Source: JBCDBL01 sp039183635
Lineage (GTDB): Bacteria; Pseudomonadota; Alphaproteobacteria; Caulobacterales; Parvularculaceae
Direction of reading: 5' to 3'
NCBI GenBank assembly: GCA_039183635.1
Contig: JBCDBL010000123.1
Coordinates: 1 to 11,714, forward strand
DNA: 11,714 nucleotides
The position numbers and the translations under genes are program-made. A model generated the notes under the pieces. The model was given only the letters and a program-made list of their open reading frames with translations, was not told where the DNA came from and did not search any database. This document shows, one piece after another, positions 7,472 through 11,714 of this stretch (the stretch's first letter is position 1; each line of letters opens with the position of its first letter).

Positions 7472-7788
7472 AACCGGCCCCCGGCCGACAATGAAACAAA
7501 AAGCAAAACGCTGAACGCTGCTATAGCCGCACCAATATAGATCCAGATGCGAACAACGGAGCGCACGGAAAAAATAGCGATGGCGAGTGCCGGAAATATG
7601 AGAAACGACAACAAAAGCGCCGTCATGCTGGCGTCTGCTGGAGGCGCCGGCAAAAGCCGCGCAATGCAAGCGGTCAACAAAGCTGTGAGCACGTAATTGC
7701 CCGGAACGGCCGCCATGATGCGCGCCGTCATGCGCCTGCGCCGCACCCAGGGCCAAAGACTTGCAAACGTGTTTTCCACAACATTCAT
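7468..7788 (-). CDS. Small membrane protein, DUF3649-like, first gene of the iron operon
   Basis: This 106-residue protein has three hydrophobic segments (about 27-46, 55-75 and 80-101). RIMAAVPGNYVLTALL, ARLLPAP, LLLSFLIFPALAIAIF and RSVVRIW resemble DUF3649 proteins, which often sit beside PepSY and DUF3325 genes in iron-uptake loci. The function is unknown. The ATG at 7788 is chosen because a strong promoter ends seven bases before it. There is no ribosome-binding site, so the mRNA probably begins at or next to the ATG. A later ATG (position 20) also lacks a ribosome site, and reading further upstream would run into the terminator hairpin of the neighbouring gene. The TGA overlaps the GTG of the PepSY gene. 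Confidence 0.75.
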   Translation of the reverse strand: MNVVENTFASLWPWVRRRRMTARIMAAVPGNYVLTALLTACIARLLPAPPADASMTALLLSFLIFPALAIAIFSVRSVVRIWIYIGAAIAAFSVLLFVSLSAGGRL

Positions 7789-7795
7789 GCGGTAT

Positions 7796-7823
7796 ATTAT
7801 ACAGTAATAATTCGCATTCTCAA
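7796..7823 (-). promoter_or_regulatory. Strong promoter of the DUF3649-PepSY-DUF3325 operon
   Basis: On the minus strand, TTGAGA (7823-7818, 5 of 6 to consensus), a 16-base spacer and a perfect TATAAT (7801-7796). Seven bases separate the -10 from the ATG at 7788, placing the predicted RNA start at 7788-7790, so the transcript is expected to be leaderless. The spacer carries a Fur-like box. Confidence 0.72.
7803..7821 (-). promoter_or_regulatory. Fur-like iron box in the PepSY operon promoter
   Basis: GAGAATGCGAATTATTACT on the minus strand matches the 19-base Fur consensus GATAATGATAATCATTATC at 13 of 19 positions. It fills the spacer between the -35 and -10 elements, where a bound repressor would block RNA polymerase. 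Together with the iron-uptake content of the operon this supports repression when iron is plentiful. Confidence 0.6.
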
Positions 7824-7860
7824 AAGAGATCCGCCGCCATCTTTGTGGATGGCGGCGGAT
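7822..7860 (-). terminator. Intrinsic terminator of the TonB receptor gene
   Basis: A perfect 12-base inverted repeat, ATCCGCCGCCAT, at 7829-7840 and 7849-7860 with an 8-base loop. Read on the minus strand it is followed by CTCTTTTG. It lies 35 bases after the receptor stop codon. Its T-run touches the -35 of the next promoter. Confidence 0.82.
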
Positions 7861-7895
7861 AAAGCGGTGCAAAATGCGTCGTTAGTCCGCCGGTT

Positions 7896-10043
7896 TTACC
7901 AGCGCTTGGAAATTTCGAGGAAGACGGAGCGCGGATCGCCTGGGAAGCTTCCCGTTCTCTCAAGAAAACCTGAAGACGCATAAGTCTCATCGAACAAATT
8001 ATCGACGCGCAGCATCACGTCCACAGGGCCGGGGGTCCAGATGATCGATGTATCGAAAATGAAATAAGCTTGAACGGTTTGACCGCTCAAGCTCAACTGA
8101 TCGCTCACATAATCGCCGCCGAAGGCGAAGGCTGTATCGATGGCTGGAACCTGATACCGGGTCCAGAAGCCGAATTGATGCTTCGGCGCGTTGGCGAACC
8201 GATCTCCGACGCGATTGCGAACGCGGTCTATCCCGCTTTCTTCCGTGTCGGCCGTCACCTTGGCGTCGTTGTAGGCGTAAGAGGCGGTGAACACCCAATC
8301 GGGCGTAACGTCCGCTGTAACGTCGAACTCGACGCCTTGGCTCGTCACTTCGCCGAAAGCGATAAGATCGTCAAAGCCGTCCATGCCCGGGTCTTCGCCG
8401 GAATTTTGCAACAAGTTGGTGCGCGTGATCTCATAAAACGACAGCGACGATTGGAGCCTTCCATCCATGAGCTGGGTTTTGACGCCGCCTTCAAAGATTT
8501 CACCTTCCGATGGATCAAAAGGCCCGCCCCGCAAACCATCCTGGTCGCCGATGCCTTGCGGTTCATAGCTTTCCGCCCACTGTGCAAAAACCGAAACATC
8601 GGGAAGAACACGGTAAACCGCCCCAGCACGGAATGTTACGTTCTCGTCTTCAAACGGTGTTGAAGCACCGTCAACGATGGCGGTATCTTCAAATTTATCA
8701 TACCGAAATCCACCGGTCAGCGTGAAGTCGCCATACGTAACTTCCTCCAGGACATAAAACCCCTGACGCTTTTGATCAGACGGACGGTCGTTGGCGATCG
8801 TCGTCAACACATAAGTACTTCGGTCGGAAAGCCCATATTCAGGGTTAATCAAACTCAGTCCTTGTACGTTGTCGCCGGTTCCCCGTGCGCGATCGTAATC
8901 AAACACAGCTTCGCCGTCGAAGTGGTCGACGCCGACAAGAAGCCTGTTATCGATTGCGCCGAAACTTGCCGACCAGATCGCATTCGCGCCAAAACTAATA
9001 CTTTCTTCCGCACGAGTCTGGTCGCGAAATTCTCGAACGGACACGAAATCAAAAACGCCATCCGCATCTGTATCCTCAAGCGTTCTTGGCTCGTGGTACT
9101 CCTGGTTTTCCTCGCTGTCCGTATACCGCACGGCCATATCCCAAGTGACCGCGTCGCCGATGTCGCCTTCGATGATGGCTTGCAGATTGTTGGAGACAAG
9201 ATCAAGAAAGTCATCGGGCTCATTGTGGTTCCAGCGCCGGTCGGTGAGGAAGTTTCCGGCGTTATCCGTCGGCACGCCCCGCAGACGGTTGCCCTCAAGG
9301 TCCTGTTCGTAGCGTGTGCCTTGCAGGGTGAGGTTTGCAAAGCCAAGGTCAAAGCCGAGGCCGGCATCATAGATAAGGGTCTCGCTGCCGGTGTTTTTAC
9401 GCGGCGTATTGCGGTCTTCGTAAAAGACGCCGAGACGGCCGACGACGCCGTCAATTGGAAGCGCGCCATTGATCTCAAAAGATCCGCCATACCGCGCTTC
9501 GGTTCCGTATATGCCTGCGACCCTGCCGGAAAATTCTTCTGTAGGCTTCTTGGTGACATAGTTGAAAATGCCGCCTGGCGCGCCGGGGCCGTAAAGCATG
9601 CCGGCTGGGCCTTTCAGAAAGTCCACGCGCTCAACGTTGAACAGTTGCGGCACGGCGAAACCGGCATAGGGATCGCCGCGCAGATTATCGAAGAAAATCT
9701 CCTCTTGCCGGAAACCGCGCGCCGTAACGCCCGCGTAGCTGAAGACGCTGACGCCGGAAATATTGCGGTAAATGTCTTGGGCATCCCGTGCGCCCTGGTC
9801 AAGAATGAGATCGGCATTGATCGTGGTTATGGAGATGGGGGAGGACAGGGGGTCTGTGGGCAGCCGACCCGTATCCGTTTCACCCACACGGTATAACCGC
9901 TGCCCGCGGCCCGTCACGATTATGTTGTCCTCTACCGCAACTCTTTCCTCTTGCGCAGCCGCCTCATCCTGCGCCAGGGCAGGCGCAGCAAGGGCGAGAG
10001 CCGCAAGCGATGCGCCTGCGGCAAGGTCAGATCTGAATGTCAT
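7896..10043 (-). CDS. TonB-dependent siderophore receptor
   Basis: This outer-membrane channel should import a ferric siderophore using energy from TonB-ExbB-ExbD. The 715-residue precursor has a Sec signal peptide (about 1-24, ending APALA before QDEAA), then a TonB-box-like NIIVTG (40-45). The plug carries QGARDAQDIYRNISGV, TARGFRQEEIFFDNLRGDP, NVERVDFLKGPAGMLYG and GGIFNYVTKKP (to about 167). A 22-strand-type barrel follows, with ASYAYNDAKV, FWTRY, VDNLFDETY and a final GDPRSVFLEISKRW ending in an aromatic residue, as expected for barrel insertion. There is no extra N-terminal signalling (STN) domain, so it is unlikely to signal to an anti-sigma factor. The ATG at 10043 is preceded by GGGGA seven bases upstream and starts directly with the signal peptide. 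An in-frame ATG at 10103 would lie in the promoter. The siderophore cannot be named from sequence alone. Confidence 0.95.
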   Translation of the reverse strand: MTFRSDLAAGASLAALALAAPALAQDEAAAQEERVAVEDNIIVTGRGQRLYRVGETDTGRLPTDPLSSPISITTINADLILDQGARDAQDIYRNISGVSVFSYAGVTARGFRQEEIFFDNLRGDPYAGFAVPQLFNVERVDFLKGPAGMLYGPGAPGGIFNYVTKKPTEEFSGRVAGIYGTEARYGGSFEINGALPIDGVVGRLGVFYEDRNTPRKNTGSETLIYDAGLGFDLGFANLTLQGTRYEQDLEGNRLRGVPTDNAGNFLTDRRWNHNEPDDFLDLVSNNLQAIIEGDIGDAVTWDMAVRYTDSEENQEYHEPRTLEDTDADGVFDFVSVREFRDQTRAEESISFGANAIWSASFGAIDNRLLVGVDHFDGEAVFDYDRARGTGDNVQGLSLINPEYGLSDRSTYVLTTIANDRPSDQKRQGFYVLEEVTYGDFTLTGGFRYDKFEDTAIVDGASTPFEDENVTFRAGAVYRVLPDVSVFAQWAESYEPQGIGDQDGLRGGPFDPSEGEIFEGGVKTQLMDGRLQSSLSFYEITRTNLLQNSGEDPGMDGFDDLIAFGEVTSQGVEFDVTADVTPDWVFTASYAYNDAKVTADTEESGIDRVRNRVGDRFANAPKHQFGFWTRYQVPAIDTAFAFGGDYVSDQLSLSGQTVQAYFIFDTSIIWTPGPVDVMLRVDNLFDETYASSGFLERTGSFPGDPRSVFLEISKRW

Positions 10044-10074
10044 AGCATGGTCCCCAATTGTTAAAACAAGACCA

Positions 10075-10103
10075 TTAATAATGATAAGCATTCTTAATTG
10101 CAA
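10075..10103 (-). promoter_or_regulatory. Promoter of the TonB receptor gene
   Basis: On the minus strand, TTGCAA (10103-10098), a 17-base spacer and TATTAA (10080-10075). This predicts an RNA start near 10068 and a leader of about 25 bases before the ATG at 10043, enough to include the GGGGA ribosome site. The Fur box overlaps the spacer and most of the -10. Confidence 0.5.
10077..10095 (-). promoter_or_regulatory. Fur box upstream of the TonB receptor
   Basis: The plus strand reads AATAATGATAAGCATTCTT, matching 15 of 19 positions of the Fur consensus GATAATGATAATCATTATC, including an unbroken ATAATGATAA. It overlaps the predicted promoter. Iron-dependent repression by Fur is the standard control for such receptors and is very likely here. 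Confidence 0.8.
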
Positions 10104-10398
10104 CTGAGTTCTTTAAACACGCATCTAAACAAGCAGATGCCTGTTGCGTCGCCATTATGGATTTTGTGTGAAAGATCGAGCGGGTTATAAAATTCGTGTA
10201 CGTGTCTATATTGCCCGGACCTCAAGCGAATGCCGACCGATTGACTGGAAAAAAGCGGCGTTTGGCCAGACATAAGAAGCCTTCGACCTTACCGGAGCTG
10301 AGATCTCAAAGGCTTGGCCTGGTCCCTCTGCAAACGTCTAAAGCGTCGTCGCTTCAATCCGATGTGAGGCGGTTCTTTAAGTCATTGGTAGTGCTTTT
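10104..10398. other. Intergenic stretch with short inverted repeats, no convincing gene
   Basis: This stretch lies between the receptor promoter and the stop of the secreted-protein gene. It contains GCATCT/AGATGC (10121-10126 and 10135-10140) and AAGCCTT/AAGGCTT (10277-10283 and 10309-10315), the latter flanked by GGCC on both sides. It also has a palindrome GAGATCTC near 10300 and AAGCG-TCGT-CGCTT (10341-10354). An open frame across it has unconvincing protein content and no ribosome site. No clear terminator for the secreted-protein gene was found, so one of these hairpins may serve as a weak transcript end. Confidence 0.4.
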
Positions 10399-10422
10399 AA
10401 GACGCCTTTAGCAAGACGCCTT
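10399..10422. repeat. Ten-base direct repeat across a stop codon
   Basis: AAGACGCCTT occurs at 10399-10408 and again at 10413-10422. The two copies straddle the stop codon (10408-10410) of the secreted-protein gene. It may be a small slippage duplication that changed the C-terminus; no function is evident. Confidence 0.5.
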
Positions 10423-11076
10423 GGCCACTTCGGAAGCGTACGTGAACTGACCGTATTTCCACCGGCCTTGCAACATTGTAACGATCGGCACGCGCTGGGC
10501 GCCGCCTGAGTTATCGTATACGGCGAGGACAGGCCCGTTCGGCCCTTCTTCTATGCCCCATCGCCCGTTTGTGCGTGAGGTCCCGGCCACACCGCCCCAG
10601 CCCGTATCGCCGTAACCGCCGCCGACATTCGTCGCCCCTTCGGACGTTGCGTGGTAAACATTGCCAGGACAAATATGAACATAACCCGAGGAACCGCCGG
10701 TCGCTTCTGAGAAGAGGCCTGGGGAGTAGATCCAGAAAATCCGAACCCCGGTAACGCCATAGGCGTAGGCTTGGGCGTATGTATTCCCTGCAATACCTGT
10801 CGGCTCCGCTCCGGCCCAGCCATTAACGGGGCCGCCAGTTATGTTCCCGCTGGGAGATTGTCCGGAGATACCATAATTTCCATACTGATCGATATAGTAA
10901 GCGCCCGGTCCAAAGCCGTAAAAAGCCATAAGCTGTTGCATCTCCGGCGCGACTTGCGCGCCGTTCATTGTGTAGCCGTCCGCTATTGCGGGGCTTGCGA
11001 TCACAACCGCTGCAGCGCTTAACATTGCGCCGCTCCATTGCGCCATCGACTTCAATTTCTTCATTTTTCTGCTCAT
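10408..11076 (-). CDS. Hypothetical secreted glycine-rich protein
   Basis: I do not recognise the family with confidence. The 222-residue product starts with a basic region and a hydrophobic stretch ending SPAIA before DG, a clear Sec signal peptide (cleavage near residue 32). The mature part is rich in Gly, Tyr and Ser, with repeated small-plus-aromatic patterns suggesting a beta-rich fold: FYGFGPGAYYIDQYGNYGIS, IFWIYSPGLFSEATGGSSGY, HICPGNVYHATSEG, GRWGIEEGPNGPVLAVYD and MLQGRWKYGQFTY. Only two cysteines are present, Cys136 and the final residue Cys222, which could form a disulfide. No catalytic motif or anchor is visible. The ATG at 11076 has no good ribosome site. A second ATG four codons later (11064) would also leave an intact signal peptide, so the exact start is open. 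It follows the PASTA/dockerin gene on the same strand but is separated from it by a terminator, so it has its own transcript. Confidence 0.8.
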   Translation of the reverse strand: MSRKMKKLKSMAQWSGAMLSAAAVVIASPAIADGYTMNGAQVAPEMQQLMAFYGFGPGAYYIDQYGNYGISGQSPSGNITGGPVNGWAGAEPTGIAGNTYAQAYAYGVTGVRIFWIYSPGLFSEATGGSSGYVHICPGNVYHATSEGATNVGGGYGDTGWGGVAGTSRTNGRWGIEEGPNGPVLAVYDNSGGAQRVPIVTMLQGRWKYGQFTYASEVAKASC

Positions 11077-11166
11077 GCTGAATCTAAAAAGAGTGAGCTA
11101 TCTCCGTTTAAGCCACGCGTAAACATGGCGGCCCATTAAAAAGCAGTAACAATCTTACGTCGCGCG

Positions 11167-11203
11167 AAAACAAAACCGCCGCCCGTCTTAAAGGGCGGCG
11201 GTT
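11167..11203 (-). terminator. Intrinsic terminator of the PASTA/dockerin gene
   Basis: AACCGCCGCCC (11174-11184) pairs perfectly with GGGCGGCGGTT (11193-11203) around an 8-base loop. On the minus strand the hairpin is followed by TTGTTTTC. It lies 30 bases after the stop codon at 11233. Confidence 0.85.
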
Positions 11204-11232
11204 CAATGGTTATGACTTATGTCTAAGGGGCG

Positions 11233-11714
11233 TTAGGGAACAATCGCACAACGCGGCAAAGTACAGGCCTGCGCCGCTTGGCGAACATCGAGCACGTTGA
11301 TAACGCCGTCGCTGTTAAAGTCGCGTGGATCGTTCGGACCAGACGCCGGCTGGTTGCGCGCACGACCGATCAGCGTGAGATCGTTGCGGTCAATATCGCC
11401 ATCATTGTCTGCATCGCCTTTTTGCGGCCCTGCCGGTCCGGACGAAACGACAAGGTCAACCGCCGTGCCTGGCGCGACGGAAGATCCGCCAGCCGGGTTC
11501 TGGCTGATGACGTCGCCGGCCGGAACCGTGTCGCTGTTCGCGTTCGTCACGTTGCCGACCACAAGGCCAGCGCCGGTGAGGGCGGCGGAAGCGGAGGACT
11601 GGCTGAGGCCCGTAACGTCAGGAACGTTCACCGGAGCCGGTCCGGACGAAACGACAAGGTCAACCGCCGTGCCTGGCGCGACGGAAGATCCGCCAGCCGG
11701 GTTCTGGCTGATGA
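11233..11714 (-). CDS. C-terminal part of a secreted PASTA-repeat protein with dockerin-like calcium domain
   Basis: Only the last 159 codons are in the window; the frame is open through the right edge. One complete PASTA-like repeat is visible, starting VNVPDVTGLSQSSASAALTG, with GLVVGNVTNANSD, VPAGDVISQNPAGGSSVAPG and TAVDLVVSSGPA. Before it lies the end of an identical repeat. A dockerin-like region follows with two calcium loops. Loop 1 (DADNDGDIDRND) has Asp at positions 1, 3, 5, 7, 9 and 12 with Gly at 6. Loop 2 (DFNSDGVINVLD) keeps Asp/Asn at 1, 3, 5, 9 and 12. The protein ends ACTLPRCAIVP with two cysteines. PASTA domains are best known from penicillin-binding proteins and serine/threonine kinases, but here they are stacked before a calcium domain, as in large extracellular proteins. 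Secretion, calcium binding and any role in adhesion are inferred. The N-terminal activity is outside the window. A GTG codon at 11631 lies inside the repeat and is not a start. Confidence 0.85.
   Translation of the reverse strand, partial: ISQNPAGGSSVAPGTAVDLVVSSGPAPVNVPDVTGLSQSSASAALTGAGLVVGNVTNANSDTVPAGDVISQNPAGGSSVAPGTAVDLVVSSGPAGPQKGDADNDGDIDRNDLTLIGRARNQPASGPNDPRDFNSDGVINVLDVRQAAQACTLPRCAIVP
11432..11510. repeat. 79-base perfect tandem repeat unit (copy 1; copy 2 at 11636-11714)
   Basis: Bases 11432-11510 are identical to 11636-11714, an offset of 204 bases (68 codons, one PASTA unit). The identity runs to the window edge, so the true repeat is probably longer. Identity at silent positions too indicates a recent duplication or ongoing gene conversion. 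Confidence 0.95.

Noticed and set aside
7829..7860. Perfect 12-base inverted repeat as a mobile-element end or regulator site
   Set aside because: The GC-rich stem, short loop and following T-run on the minus strand directly after a stop codon are explained by an intrinsic terminator. There is no transposase or target duplication.
8772..9896. Open frame of 374 codons on the plus strand inside the TonB receptor
   Set aside because: The opposite strand carries an unmistakable receptor with signal peptide, plug and barrel. This frame is a by-product of its codon bias.
10196..10411. Possible 71-codon gene on the plus strand
   Set aside because: It starts with GTG without a ribosome site, has no domain or membrane/secretory feature, and its composition is that of random sequence. 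It also overlaps the end of the secreted-protein gene.
11432..11714. Spaced identical repeats as a possible CRISPR-like array
   Set aside because: The period is 204 bases, in frame and fully coding for PASTA units. The segments between are coding too, not variable spacers.

Overview
The window comes from a GC-rich Gram-negative bacterium. The TonB-dependent outer-membrane receptor, Fur-type iron boxes and an enteric-style thrA-thrB-thrC order point to a proteobacterium. Alphaproteobacteria is my best guess from gene style and codon use, but nothing in the window proves the class.

Left part (1-5590, plus strand): amino-acid biosynthesis from homoserine. It opens inside metB (cystathionine gamma-synthase, about ten N-terminal residues missing). 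Then comes a complete threonine operon: a short leader peptide ending in a Thr/Ile-rich stretch, an antiterminator/terminator pair, a fused aspartokinase-homoserine dehydrogenase, a GHMP-type homoserine kinase and threonine synthase. The fusion enzyme has no room for ACT regulatory domains, so in this operon control by end product seems to sit in the RNA attenuator rather than in the protein.

Middle part (5631-10103, minus strand): iron acquisition. A TonB-dependent siderophore receptor with its own Fur box is followed by a hairpin terminator. Right behind it is a second Fur-box promoter for a three-gene membrane operon: a DUF3649-like protein, a PepSY-TM protein likely to be an inner-membrane ferric-siderophore reductase, and a DUF3325-like protein. 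The three genes are joined by GTGA and ATGA stop/start overlaps. The first appears to be transcribed from its own start codon as a leaderless mRNA. The receptor brings the ferric chelate in; the PepSY protein probably reduces and releases the iron.

Right part (10104-11714, minus strand): about 300 bases without a convincing gene, then an unrecognised secreted glycine-rich protein. The last gene is the 3' end of a large secreted protein with tandem PASTA repeats, a dockerin-like pair of calcium loops and a short Cys-containing C-terminal tail. Its repeats are identical at DNA level over at least 79 bases. The most interesting points are the threonine attenuator paired with the ACT-less ThrA, and the packed terminator/Fur box/leaderless promoter at 7788-7860.
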